The notes beneath the pieces were generated by a model. It did no database searches. It was not told the DNA's origin and saw only the letters and a list, made by a program, of their open reading frames with translations. 64,000 bases of DNA, from NCBI GenBank assembly GCA_002869145.1, contig PKTM01000011.1, forward strand, positions 62,001 through 126,000. The letters run 5' to 3'. A program made the position numbers and the translations under genes. This document shows positions 16,226 to 26,191 of the stretch, one piece after another. The stretch comes from Denitrovibrio sp. (GTDB lineage: Bacteria; Chrysiogenota; Deferribacteres; Deferribacterales; Geovibrionaceae). How positions within the stretch are numbered: position 1 is the first letter of the stretch; every line of letters begins with the position of its first letter.

Positions 16226-17671
16226 TTAAGCGCTTTTTGAGAGCTCTTTCAGCTCTGCATCATTCCTACCCTGAGTAAACTCTTCACTGGATAAAATCAC
16301 ATCATCAAGTTTATCATTAAACTGGACAAAAACATGCTGAATAGATTCATTGAATTGCTCTAAAAATTCTATTAGTTCTGATGTTTTGCAGTCTAAAAGA
16401 CCTATATATTTATCAGTGCTGAATGTCTCACATAAATTTGCTAACTGACTGTCAAGAGACTTTATATCTTCCAGTATTTTCTTACCAACTTTATTTATAC
16501 TTATATTGTTAAGTTTTTCCAATTCCTTTTCTGCGCTGGTGAAAACATTCATAAACTCGTCACGCAGAGACTCCCATATGCTTACATTGCTATATAGCTT
16601 TTCAATTAGTCCATTCAGTTCCTTTTCAGTCTCAGTCATGGACGCCACAACGCTGCGAAGTGAGTCGTCGTTAATTCTGGCAACTTCAACAGCAGTTATC
16701 ACAACAAGATTTCTGAATGTCTTTGACTGTTTAGACAGAAAATCTATACTCCCACGTGTAGAGTGTAGCACATCTCTGGTTTCTTCCACACTGCCTTTTA
16801 GAGCTGTAATGTTTGATTTTAAATTTTGGGAAGCATCGCTGGCACTGGCAATACCTTTATGCAGAGCATTTGTTGCACTGGCTGTATGTTGCAAATCACT
16901 AGAGAAAGCTTTCAAAAAATCATTCACAACACTCTTCATTGACTCTAAATGGTCCATAAGTGAGTACTTAACCTGGTCCATTTTAGACATAGATTTTTCG
17001 TAAATGCCAAACACCTGTCCTGCCTCGTATGGATTTGAAAAATCAGTCACTGATACAGCGTTGTTTATGTTCTCTATATCACTTACAAAGGTTTCATAAA
17101 CCTGTAAGCTTTCTTCAAGTGCTGATACATCCGAAGATACCGTCAATTCCTGTATGTTCTCAATTTTTAAGTTTCCCTTATCTGATATGAGCTGATTGTC
17201 CGTAAGGTTGTCTGCGACATGTTTGAATTTAGAGAACATTTCGCTGAAGTTCTTTGATATGACTTCCAGCAGGTCTTTCACTGTGGTGGAATATTTCTTA
17301 ATCTCTTTACTTATATGCGTAATACTAGCTCCCTTTTCGCCTAGGGCCATTGTCCTGCATATCGTGTTATAAGAGAGAAGTTCCAGCTCTTCGGTAATCT
17401 CAATGAAAGTTCTGGTGGCCTCAGCTATCTCATCTTTCATCTTTTCCATACTGAGGTTTTCAATTTTTTCATTTATATCCTTTGATATAGCATCAGTAAT
17501 AACGCTATTCTCACGTAACAGCTCATCAGAACTCTCATTTATACTTTCATGAGTTTCAAGCATCTCTGGAAAAGTCGCAGTTCTGCAATCTATTATATCT
17601 CTGATAATACTAGATATGTCATTTAACCTTTCATAGATCTCTTCGTACATGATGTTGTTTTTTACACTCAT
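16226..17671 (-). CDS. Soluble coiled-coil signalling protein, MCP-like
   Basis: This 481-aa protein has no membrane segment and is almost entirely helical, with long amphipathic heptads. About residues 99-128 (ELLSYNTICRTMALGEKGA then ISKEIKKYS) echo the hairpin of methyl-accepting chemotaxis proteins (NTxIEAARAGE...VADEIRKLA), but the match is degenerate. The N-terminal 90 residues are also helical. Its role is unknown. The neighbouring receiver and Hpt genes on the same strand suggest a cytoplasmic sensor or scaffold for that relay. The leader has only a weak ribosome binding site; ATG 17671 and an internal ATG at residue 8 are both possible starts. Confidence 0.65.
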   Translation of the reverse strand: MSVKNNIMYEEIYERLNDISSIIRDIIDCRTATFPEMLETHESINESSDELLRENSVITDAISKDINEKIENLSMEKMKDEIAEATRTFIEITEELELLSYNTICRTMALGEKGASITHISKEIKKYSTTVKDLLEVISKNFSEMFSKFKHVADNLTDNQLISDKGNLKIENIQELTVSSDVSALEESLQVYETFVSDIENINNAVSVTDFSNPYEAGQVFGIYEKSMSKMDQVKYSLMDHLESMKSVVNDFLKAFSSDLQHTASATNALHKGIASASDASQNLKSNITALKGSVEETRDVLHSTRGSIDFLSKQSKTFRNLVVITAVEVARINDDSLRSVVASMTETEKELNGLIEKLYSNVSIWESLRDEFMNVFTSAEKELEKLNNISINKVGKKILEDIKSLDSQLANLCETFSTDKYIGLLDCKTSELIEFLEQFNESIQHVFVQFNDKLDDVILSSEEFTQGRNDAELKELSKSA

Positions 17672-17958
17672 TTAAATAATTATCTCTCTTGTCTAATCTC
17701 TCAGATAGGTTAAAAATACATCTAGGAATTTTTCATATTGGAGCCTGCCTAACCTATACCTGAGAAATCATACAATGAAGATTTCATCATAAACAACCAA
17801 TACCATTAGAAAAATATACATGTCTAATATTGATTTATAGTTCCACCTCTACTATTCTACTTCTAATAGAGTTTTTTTTCATCGCAAATATTACATAAAC
17901 CGTATTATTTACTCTATAAGCTTTAGCTGCACAACATCACCTAAGAGGCCTTTATAAA
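17672..17958. other. AT-rich divergent intergenic region
   Basis: This 287-base spacer separates the MCP-like gene (leftward) from the gmhB-like gene (rightward). It is AT-rich and has no coding potential or strong hairpin. It must carry promoters in both directions; I could not place them with confidence. Confidence 0.5.
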
Positions 17959-18498
17959 ATGATAAAAGCATTATTTCTGGATCGAGACGGGATAATTAAC
18001 GAAGATAAAGGATATATCTACAAAGCTGAACAAGTAACATTCACTGAAGGTATCTTCCGGTTTATGAAAACAGCTGCCTCTCTGGGTTTTGAACTTTTCG
18101 TTGTGACCAACCAGTCTGGCTTAGCCAGAGGCATGTACCAGCAGGCAGACGTTCTTGAGCTTCATAAGTTGATGAACAAGGAACTGGAGAAAGAAGACAT
18201 CAGCATCAGAAAATTCTACATCTGTCCTCACCACCCTTCGCTAACAGGCAGGTGCGAATGCAGAAAACCAGAGTAAGGGATGTTTAAAGCCGCTGAAAAA
18301 GAATTTGATATAGATATGAATTCTTCAGTAATGATAGGTGACAAAAAATCAGACGTGCAGGCAGTAAAAAACGCCGGAGTTGCGTTTAACATACTGGTAA
18401 AAAGCAAATATGCAAGTGAACCTTTACCCGAAGCTGACTTCTTTGCCGCTGATTTGCATGAGGCAGAGCAGGCTCTTAGAAACTATTGCGAAGCTTGA
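17959..18498 (+). pseudogene. gmhB: GmhB-like heptose bisphosphate phosphatase with in-frame TAA
   Basis: This HAD phosphatase family removes the C7 phosphate of heptose-1,7-bisphosphate for lipopolysaccharide core synthesis (related to the HisB N-domain). Motif I FLDRDGII, motif II VVTNQSG and the zinc loop CPHHP...CECRKP are intact. The frame then meets TAA at 18274-18276, exactly where the family reads CRKPxPGM, and continues in the same frame with GMFKAAEKEF and motif IV VMIGDKKSDVQA to 18498. One substitution (for example AAA, CAA or GAA to TAA) explains the break. If read literally, the product loses the metal-binding aspartate motif. Everything else looks functional. Confidence 0.85.
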
Positions 18499-19435
18499 CA
18501 TGCGCCTGAACAACCTTATTACGACCGCTCTGTTTACCCTGATATAACGCATCGTCCGCTTTTTTAATACTTTTTTCTATCCCAAGGTCTTGCTCATACA
18601 CTGCTACGCCAAAGGTCATAGTTATACTGAACTTGTGTTCCTCGTACTCCATAGTGTCTTTCTCTATACTTTCACGGAGCTTTTCGGAAACCCGTACACC
18701 GTCTTCTATCATTGTTTCGGGCAGCACAATAAGGAACTCTTCGCCACCCCATCTTGCTATAATGTCCTGTTGGCGAAGATTTTTCTGAATGATATCTGCA
18801 ACTCTCTTTAAAACAAAGTCCCCGGTGTCATGCCCATATGTATCATTAACTTTTTTAAAAAAGTCAATATCACACATTATCATGGAGAACGTGCCTCCAT
18901 TTCTACGGCATCTGGATGCTTCCTTGTTCATCATATTTGTTATGTTTCTTCTGTTAGGTATCCCGGTGAGCATATCAGTCAAAGCCAGATATTCTATCTT
19001 GTCATAGGCTTCTTTAAGCTCTTTGTTCTTCTGTTCAAGCATATCCCGGGATTTTTTCATCTCAACATGAGTGTTTATCCTCACAAGAAGCTCTGCGTCG
19101 TTGAAAGGCTTAGTGACATAATCCACTCCACCAGCTTCAAAACCTTTTATAATGTCCTCTGTCTCACTTTTTGCTGTAATGAATATTATCGGGATATCAG
19201 ATGTTTGTTCGTTTTTGCTTAGTTCACTGCAAACGGTAAAACCATCCATACCGGGCATCATAACGTCCAGAAGCACCATGTCAGGCAGAGATTTGTTTAT
19301 ATAAGCAAAAGCCTCTTCACCGCTGATAGCAAATGCAAGGTTATAGTCAGTGTTTTCTTTCAGAACATTACCGAGAACCTTAAGATTCTGCTTGTTGTCG
19401 TCAACGATTAATACGAGGGTTTTATCCTTTTTCAT
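18476..19435 (-). CDS. Response regulator with diguanylate cyclase output (REC-GGDEF)
   Basis: This 319-aa protein has a receiver domain (about residues 7-122, phospho-acceptor Asp57 in MVLLDVMMPG), a short coiled coil and a GGDEF domain (about 150-312). The active site reads GGEEF, preceded by RQQD, which fits the RxxD inhibitory I-site, so it should make c-di-GMP and be product-inhibited. It overlaps the end of the hybrid kinase gene by 14 bases and is the natural output for that kinase, connecting the sensory block to c-di-GMP and hence motility or attachment. Its 3' end overlaps the end of the convergent gmhB-like gene. Confidence 0.95.
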   Translation of the reverse strand: MKKDKTLVLIVDDNKQNLKVLGNVLKENTDYNLAFAISGEEAFAYINKSLPDMVLLDVMMPGMDGFTVCSELSKNEQTSDIPIIFITAKSETEDIIKGFEAGGVDYVTKPFNDAELLVRINTHVEMKKSRDMLEQKNKELKEAYDKIEYLALTDMLTGIPNRRNITNMMNKEASRCRRNGGTFSMIMCDIDFFKKVNDTYGHDTGDFVLKRVADIIQKNLRQQDIIARWGGEEFLIVLPETMIEDGVRVSEKLRESIEKDTMEYEEHKFSITMTFGVAVYEQDLGIEKSIKKADDALYQGKQSGRNKVVQAHVKLRNSF

Positions 19436-22400
19436 CTTTTATACCTTTGTCAATGTTTGTGATGTGCTCAGCAAGGGTGCTGAGTAATTTCTTAATATTT
19501 TCAATCTCAAGGTTCTCAATAAAATAATCGAATGTTAAAGCAAGCTGTTTCATGTCATCATTTTTGGTCTTCTCCCCCTGCTTCTTCAGCTTATTTGATA
19601 GATTATTAACCTGCTCGAAATCAACAGCTCCACTATATAACATTATAAGCTCTGCTGTCTCTTTATCCAGCTTTATCTTATTAAGGTCATATATTGGTTT
19701 ACCAGTTTCAGCGCTTTTTACCTGGGATGTATCATCTGCAGTCCGCTTTTTCACTTTTAAGAACTTTGAAAGTGTCCCCATTAACTTGCCGGATGTTACA
19801 GGCTTCATCAGCACTTCGTCAAACATCTTGCTTTCATCATCGGTCAGCAAGCCTGTGGTCAGTGCTATCAGACGCTGTTTGTTTGAAGGCAGCCTTTCTT
19901 TTATACTGCCTGCAATCTGAGACAGGTTTAGATCCGGCAGATTGTCAGATATAATAATCATATCAGGCTGCACTTCAGAAGCTATGAGTTCTGCCGCATG
20001 TCCATTCTGAGCCTCCAGAGCAAAAAGTCCTGTATTATCCAACATTTCCCTCAAGATTCTCCGGCTCTGATCTTCATCAACTATCAGCACTCTAGCAGGT
20101 TCAAATTTAACCCAGACCCCGTCTAAGGAATCATCATGAACTATTTGCTCACTCTTAATAACTTTCGGCAGACACACGGTAAACCTACTTCCCTCGTTTA
20201 ATCTGCTTTCAAGAGTAATTTCACCGCCCATCATTTCCACAAGTTTTTTAGAAATAGACAACCCAAGTCCTGTGCCGCCATATTTGTTCTGATTTTGTCC
20301 CGTTCTTTGCCTGAAAGGTTCGAAAATATCTGAAAACTCACTTTCTGGGATGCCGACACCAGTATCTGCCACTGATATCTCAAGTTTTACATGTTTATCG
20401 TCAACTTCGGAGCTCCGCAGTGATATTTGCACATGTCCTTTCTCGGTAAACTTTACAGCGTTGCCGATTATATTCAGCAAAACTTGTCTCAGCCTAGAAA
20501 CATCTATCATAAGGGATCTCGGAATATTGTCATCTATGTCATATTTTATCTCTATGTTGCGGCTTTCCATTTTATAGTTGAATATTTTAACCATATCCTC
20601 AACAAGCATCTTTACATCAGCAGGCCCCAGATTTGGGTTTGACTGGACATACTCCAGTTTGGAAATATCCAGAATATCGTTGATAAGTGTAAGCAGAGCC
20701 TTGCCGCTTGCTTTTATAGAGGAGAGGTATGATAACGCTTTTGAGTCGTGAACTTTGGATGTAAGAAGTTCGCTGAAGCCTATCACAGAGTTCAAAGGTG
20801 TCCTTATCTCGTGGCTTATGTTTGCAAGAAATTCACTTTTTGCTCTGTCGGCCTTTTCCGCATAATCCTTTGCCTTCTTTAGGCTTTCTTCGTAAAGCTT
20901 TCGTTCGGTTATGTCCCTGCCGATTGAGTAAACCCTGTCGTTGGAATTGTCCACAGTGAAAGACCAGGATATCCAGCACACGCGACCTTCAGGAAGAAGA
21001 TGACGTGTCTCTGTCTCATGTATGGCGTCCACATCCCTCAGTCTTGAGTATATGCTGATTATTTGCTCTTTATCACCATCTCTAAGGAAATCTTTAAATT
21101 TGACGCCATTGATGTTATCTGTTTCATATTCGAGAAGCTTGCCAAACGCTGAGTTTAAATAATATATATAACCTTTTTTATCTGTAATGCCTATAATCTC
21201 TCTGCTCAGCTCAAATATCCTGTCGCGCTCTTTTCTGGTGAGTTCTGCCTCTGTGATATTCACAACATTCGATACGATATACTGTGGTTTTTCATTACTC
21301 TCTTTCACAACAGAAGAGTTTACGGTACAAAAAATCTCACTGCCGCTTTTGTGGATATATCTTTTGATAATCTCTAAATGCCCTACGTCGCCGTTAATCA
21401 GTCTATAGAAATTCTCTGAAGTAATACTGACATCTTCCGGGTGGGTTATGGAGCAGATATCTGAACCGATAAGTTCGCTTTCGTCATAACCGAGCATCTC
21501 TGCAAAAGAGTTGTTTACCTGAAGTATCTCTCTGGATAGCGAGACAATCATCATCCCATGCACTGTTGATTCAAATGCAGTTCGAAACCTTATTTCGCTT
21601 TCACGAAGCTGTGCTGTACGAAGGTTAACCTTCATCTCCAGCTCTTCGTTAAGCTTGTTTATTGTCTTCTCCACTTCACTCCGTTCACGGAGACGCCAGA
21701 CACCTTCCAAAAAATGGTTCAGAGCTACAACCTCAACTTTAGAGAAGTTCATAGTGCTGCGAAACAAACACAACAGCAGCCTTATCTCACCCTGCACCAT
21801 AAGCGGAACTGTGGCACCGAGCACCTTCTCGTTTATAATACCGCCAGAGTGCGTGGGGAGAGTTATCTCCCCTGTCGGATTTATATAATACTCTTTAGAA
21901 TCTATAACCTTCATTATGTCTGGAAACTTGCTGCTTTCCAGGACTACATTATCACAAACTTTTACAAAAGCATCATCTGTATTTTTAACCGCTAGCAGGG
22001 TAAGCTTCTCATATTCTTCACTATATTCCGCTATAAAGCCACCATCTCCGTCTACTTGCTCCATGGCGCTCTCTAGGGAATAGTCAAGAATGTCCTCGAA
22101 ATCCGCTTCATACATCTGTCCAAGTATAGCCAAAGACTTATATCGAAGTTCATTTATTTTCTCAAACCGCTCTGCTTTCTTATCTGATGTTATATTGTTA
22201 GCAAAAACAACAACCCTGTCTACGTAACCTTCGTCTGTGGTCACAGGAGTCATGCTTACTTCGTAGCACTCATTTACACCCATATCTTCGAAAACATCAG
22301 GCTCTCCGGTCTCAAGAACCTTCATGAAATTTTCTCTTCTCATGCTCTTTTTTGAAGAGCTTTTCATTAGCGGCCATATACTTTTGCCTTTCAAATCAGA

Positions 22401-23249
22401 CACATCATGTCCGAGGCCTGCTGCAAAATGCATGTTACAGTCTAAGATATTACCTTCTTTGTCTAAAAGCAGGATATTGCTGTCTGAAGCATCAAGTATT
22501 GTCCGCAACGAGGTTTCACTCTTGCTCAGGGCTTCCTCTGCCGTCTGCTTTTCAGTGATATCTTTTGCTATGCTGTTAATAAAGAGGACATTGCCATCAT
22601 CGCCGTAGTGGACAAGAACTGTCCAAAGCAAGTAAAAAACAGAGCCGTCTGAACTTATCTGTCTGTTTATCAGAGAATCAGTCTTTATACCCTTTTCAAC
22701 CCACTCAGAGAACTTTTTCAGAGTATATTCTTTGTCGTCAGGGTGTATAAAGTCAAAAGCTTTCATCCCTATGAGGTTCTCTCTGCTAATACCGAAAATC
22801 TTCTCACAGCCGGAGTTTACATAGGTAAAACGTCCTTCATAATCTACTCTTGTAGCGATATTCTCAGTGTTTTCCACAAAAAGCTCATAAAGTTCCCTGT
22901 CAGATACACTGTTTTTTTGATCAGCAGAAAACTTTGCCATAGATTTCAGCTCTGAAAAACTAACAGGCTTCACTGCAAAAAAAGGATTTATATCACGGGT
23001 AAGCTGCTCTTTTAATTCCAGATCGAAACTATCAGCTACAAACACAACAGTATAATCTGATAAATATTTTTTAATTAATAAATAAGGTTGGTCACCTGCG
23101 CACAAATCTACAATCACAAGATCGTAACCTTGAGTTTTGAAACCAGTAAAGTCTTTAAATGGGTAAATGGTAACAGAGTGTTTGATTTCTGCTGAAAGCA
23201 GGTCTTCCGGATTGTCAGAGATAAGAGCAAAGCTTATACTGTTAGTCAT
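19422..23249 (-). CDS. Multi-PAS hybrid sensor histidine kinase (1275 aa)
   Basis: This is a soluble hybrid kinase. In order it has a receiver-like N-terminal domain (about 1-110), two PAS domains (about 120-360), a GAF-like region (about 370-540), two more PAS domains (about 555-805), HisKA with the H-box NISHEIRTPLNSVIGF, HATPase with DTGVGIP and GTGLGLSI boxes, a C-terminal receiver (about 1075-1190, aspartate in IIISDNLPDL) and a helical tail of about 80 residues. No membrane segments were seen, so it senses internal cues such as redox or small ligands. The start is ATG 23249 (AAGG six bases upstream); a GTG at 23255 is also open. It is coupled to the REC-GGDEF gene. Confidence 0.93.
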   Translation of the reverse strand: MTNSISFALISDNPEDLLSAEIKHSVTIYPFKDFTGFKTQGYDLVIVDLCAGDQPYLLIKKYLSDYTVVFVADSFDLELKEQLTRDINPFFAVKPVSFSELKSMAKFSADQKNSVSDRELYELFVENTENIATRVDYEGRFTYVNSGCEKIFGISRENLIGMKAFDFIHPDDKEYTLKKFSEWVEKGIKTDSLINRQISSDGSVFYLLWTVLVHYGDDGNVLFINSIAKDITEKQTAEEALSKSETSLRTILDASDSNILLLDKEGNILDCNMHFAAGLGHDVSDLKGKSIWPLMKSSSKKSMRRENFMKVLETGEPDVFEDMGVNECYEVSMTPVTTDEGYVDRVVVFANNITSDKKAERFEKINELRYKSLAILGQMYEADFEDILDYSLESAMEQVDGDGGFIAEYSEEYEKLTLLAVKNTDDAFVKVCDNVVLESSKFPDIMKVIDSKEYYINPTGEITLPTHSGGIINEKVLGATVPLMVQGEIRLLLCLFRSTMNFSKVEVVALNHFLEGVWRLRERSEVEKTINKLNEELEMKVNLRTAQLRESEIRFRTAFESTVHGMMIVSLSREILQVNNSFAEMLGYDESELIGSDICSITHPEDVSITSENFYRLINGDVGHLEIIKRYIHKSGSEIFCTVNSSVVKESNEKPQYIVSNVVNITEAELTRKERDRIFELSREIIGITDKKGYIYYLNSAFGKLLEYETDNINGVKFKDFLRDGDKEQIISIYSRLRDVDAIHETETRHLLPEGRVCWISWSFTVDNSNDRVYSIGRDITERKLYEESLKKAKDYAEKADRAKSEFLANISHEIRTPLNSVIGFSELLTSKVHDSKALSYLSSIKASGKALLTLINDILDISKLEYVQSNPNLGPADVKMLVEDMVKIFNYKMESRNIEIKYDIDDNIPRSLMIDVSRLRQVLLNIIGNAVKFTEKGHVQISLRSSEVDDKHVKLEISVADTGVGIPESEFSDIFEPFRQRTGQNQNKYGGTGLGLSISKKLVEMMGGEITLESRLNEGSRFTVCLPKVIKSEQIVHDDSLDGVWVKFEPARVLIVDEDQSRRILREMLDNTGLFALEAQNGHAAELIASEVQPDMIIISDNLPDLNLSQIAGSIKERLPSNKQRLIALTTGLLTDDESKMFDEVLMKPVTSGKLMGTLSKFLKVKKRTADDTSQVKSAETGKPIYDLNKIKLDKETAELIMLYSGAVDFEQVNNLSNKLKKQGEKTKNDDMKQLALTFDYFIENLEIENIKKLLSTLAEHITNIDKGIKDEKG

Positions 23250-23338
23250 AATCACCTTCTGATAGAGAAGAGTACTTTACAACAAAAGATAACCCGTCTG
23301 GCGAATATGTGCAAATAATAAATAATTATTATAAAGAG

Positions 23339-24880
23339 CTAAGATTTCTTGAAAAGCTTCATGGTCATTACTGCACCGTCTCCGGTGTTGGAAGCATCAA
23401 GCTCCCCCTCCATGTGTTCCTCAATAAAGACTTTTGCCATATAAAGTCCTATCCCAGTTCCTTTTTTCTCTTCTTTTGTGGTGAAGTAGGGTTCAAATAT
23501 CCTTTCTATGACATTTTCAGGTATCCCGCCGCCGTTGTCTTTAACATTTACAGTGATACATCTCTCTACGCTCTTTACATCTATTTTAATAGAGCCTCGG
23601 GATATCTTTGCTACTTCCAGCCTTTCAACTATGGCGTCTTTTGAGTTAGAAAGAATGTTCATCAACACCTGATTAAAAACGCTCTGATCACCATTTACAA
23701 CAAGCTCTTCGCAGTTTTCAGTATCGGAACTGCATAAAACATCTATAAATATTCCTGATTCGCCGTAGTGCTCCTCCAGAAGAGATGCAACCTCGCTAAC
23801 AGCTTTAAAAACATTAAAGTACCCGGAATCTCCATCTTTGGAAACCATATTGGAGAAATCGTCTATTGTGGATGACATGTGAAGAATAAGTTTCACTGCT
23901 TTATTTATCGAATCTGAAAGGTAGTCTCTGGACATTCCGTTTTCATCGAATTCGTCCATAATATCCTGAACAACCATTCCGAGAGAATTAAGAGGCTGAC
24001 GCCACTGGTGCGATATTGCGTTCAGCATCTGCCCCATGGCAGCCAGCTTGCTTTGCTCGTGAAGCACCTGTTCGCTCTTGCGCCTGTTTTCAGTCTCGAT
24101 TGCTACTCTGTTTTCCAGCGTTGCATTAAGATTTTCCAAAGCTTCTTTTTGCTGAACCAAGAGCTTTTCTATCTTTTTCCGTTCACTTATTTCATTTTCC
24201 AGAAGCTCGTTCGTGGCCTTCAGCTCTTTTGTACGTGACTCCACTTCTGCTTCCAGTTTTTCGTTGAAGCTCTTAAGATGGATTTCAGACTGCTCCAGCC
24301 TTTTTACACTCTCGCTAAGCAGATTATTCGCTTCTCTGTTTCTGGTGTAAAGCTCAAAGCTCTCCAGCAGGTGTGCAGTGGTATTCATTACTATAGTAAT
24401 GAGAGAAAAGACTGCATCAGGGACTTCGTCCTTTTCAATATCCAAAAGACCTACGAACATTCCTCTTGTTCTGGAAACTGTAGACAGGGTATGTATAAGC
24501 AGCATACCTTTCATCTCTTTACTTTTCACTGTGATGCATTTATTAGCTTTGACAGCGAGAGCAAAAGTATTATCCATGATAAGATGGTCTGTTTCAGCAA
24601 GAATGCTTTCCCTACAGTCCTCAGGGTGAAACCAGGCCGGTGAGAAAAGCCCGCTGCTTTCTTCAACAAGCATAAAGCCGGCACACCTGAGCTGTACCAG
24701 TTTAGATAATTTTCTAAAGGCTCTCTCTATAATAATGTCTGTATTTTCCAACTGGTTCAGGCTGATAGCCAAATCATCCACATCAGTAACGTTTTCGAGC
24801 GCTTTTAAAGTCTCGTTCTTTTCCTGGCTAAGATACTCAAGTTTGTTTTCAAGAAAATTTACTCTCTCTTTCTCGTTCAT
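23339..24880 (-). CDS. GAF-type sensor histidine kinase
   Basis: This is a 513-aa cytoplasmic kinase. The N-terminal region (about 45-180) is GAF-like, followed by a long coiled coil (about 190-270), a HisKA-type domain with the H-box AISHQWRQPLNSL, and an HATPase with DNGGGIPE and GTGIGLYMAK. The HQWRQPLN H-box is the variant also used by the Cache kinase upstream in this operon, so the two are probably related by duplication. Its ATG directly follows the TAG of the HDOD gene (no gap), and the hybrid kinase gene follows after 90 bases. Confidence 0.93.
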   Translation of the reverse strand: MNEKERVNFLENKLEYLSQEKNETLKALENVTDVDDLAISLNQLENTDIIIERAFRKLSKLVQLRCAGFMLVEESSGLFSPAWFHPEDCRESILAETDHLIMDNTFALAVKANKCITVKSKEMKGMLLIHTLSTVSRTRGMFVGLLDIEKDEVPDAVFSLITIVMNTTAHLLESFELYTRNREANNLLSESVKRLEQSEIHLKSFNEKLEAEVESRTKELKATNELLENEISERKKIEKLLVQQKEALENLNATLENRVAIETENRRKSEQVLHEQSKLAAMGQMLNAISHQWRQPLNSLGMVVQDIMDEFDENGMSRDYLSDSINKAVKLILHMSSTIDDFSNMVSKDGDSGYFNVFKAVSEVASLLEEHYGESGIFIDVLCSSDTENCEELVVNGDQSVFNQVLMNILSNSKDAIVERLEVAKISRGSIKIDVKSVERCITVNVKDNGGGIPENVIERIFEPYFTTKEEKKGTGIGLYMAKVFIEEHMEGELDASNTGDGAVMTMKLFKKS

Positions 24881-26131
24881 CTATTTCACCAAAAAGAAGA
24901 CGTCTTCTATCTCGTCTATCTGTCTTTTTGACTGATTTACAATAGGTTGTATGACGGAAGGTGACAGCTTCATGGATTCCCATATTTTGAAATTAATAGA
25001 AGGCACTATATTCGATTTAGAAATAGGTGAGCCAAAAGCGATGGACAGACAGTCTGCAATGTTTATTATGGATGGTTCCAGCTCAACTGCTACATCAGCG
25101 TGGTGAAATCTTACGTTTCTCACCAGTTTTGTTGGAAATTTCCATTTTTCCATGAGCGCGCTTCCAACTTCCGCATGTTCAAAGCCGAATATCTCCCTCT
25201 CCACATCACAAAGCGGTCTGTTCTCCGATATGCTTGCGTATAGTGAGTAGGCCGAGTGGTCGGGCAGAGATCTGAAAATAACCAGACGTCCTACGTCATG
25301 AAGAAGCCCTGAAACAAAAAGACGCTCAGTTGAGACCCCATCAAGATAAGTACCCAGCAGTCTGGCAAAAACTCCGCAGGCTATTGAATGACGCAAGAAA
25401 AGCTTCATATTCGTAAGCTCAGCAGGAATACCCTTGAAAGCCTCAATGGCAGAGACACCAACTGCAAGTGTCGCCAGCTCTTTAGTACCTATTATGGTTA
25501 TGGCTCGTCTGATAGAATCTATTCTGGAAGGAAAACTGTAAAATGCGCTGTTAACTATTTTAAGGAGTTTAGCCGATAAGCTTGTGTCTTTCTCAACAAC
25601 ATCTGCCATATGAGATGCAGAACTTTTGGGCGAATTCAGAACTTCGTTAATCTTATAGTAAATGTCAGGAAAGGACGCCAGACCCACTTCTTTATCAATA
25701 AGCCATTTGGCAGATATATTATTTTTGTTAAGTCCTTCCGGTGTTTCCGGCCTGTCCATCTTGATCTCGCTCAGGGCATCCTCTTTAGTGAGCTTACCTG
25801 TGGCGAGTTGTTTGGCTATGTGCAGCTTGTCCAGACGGTAAATCTCCTGCATAACAGGGACATGGTGGTCAACATTACTGAACCTGTTTCTCTGAGCTTG
25901 CTCGGCAATGTCGAGTATCTCCTGCGGATACTCTGACTCAGCAGCATCGTCCAGAGTTTTTTTGTCTACACCTTCTATATACGCTTCTGTAATCCCCCAT
26001 GAGCGGGCTATTTTAAGATGCTTTACTTCAAAAACTGCACCAGCACTAAGAAGGAAGCGACCGTTTGGGCAAACAAGGTTTTTTTCAAGAACCATACCCG
26101 GCTTTATGTCGTCAATGTAAACTAATCCCAT
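24881..26131 (-). CDS. HDOD-domain signalling protein
   Basis: This 416-aa protein has an N-terminal module (YIDDIKPGMVLEKNLVCPNGR), as seen in front of many HD-GYP/HDOD proteins, a helical linker and an HDOD domain at about residues 150-360. The domain contains KLLKIVNSAFYSFP and GLLHDVGRLV. Like the HDOD protein at 8.7 kb it is likely a regulatory rather than catalytic protein. The start is ATG 26131, seven bases after GAGG. It lies between two kinase genes, and its stop abuts the next ATG, so it is part of the signalling operon. Confidence 0.88.
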   Translation of the reverse strand: MGLVYIDDIKPGMVLEKNLVCPNGRFLLSAGAVFEVKHLKIARSWGITEAYIEGVDKKTLDDAAESEYPQEILDIAEQAQRNRFSNVDHHVPVMQEIYRLDKLHIAKQLATGKLTKEDALSEIKMDRPETPEGLNKNNISAKWLIDKEVGLASFPDIYYKINEVLNSPKSSASHMADVVEKDTSLSAKLLKIVNSAFYSFPSRIDSIRRAITIIGTKELATLAVGVSAIEAFKGIPAELTNMKLFLRHSIACGVFARLLGTYLDGVSTERLFVSGLLHDVGRLVIFRSLPDHSAYSLYASISENRPLCDVEREIFGFEHAEVGSALMEKWKFPTKLVRNVRFHHADVAVELEPSIINIADCLSIAFGSPISKSNIVPSINFKIWESMKLSPSVIQPIVNQSKRQIDEIEDVFFLVK

Positions 26132-26191
26132 CACCCATCCTCATTTATACATATGTATATAACACACAGAAGTCCTCAAAACAATAATTAC

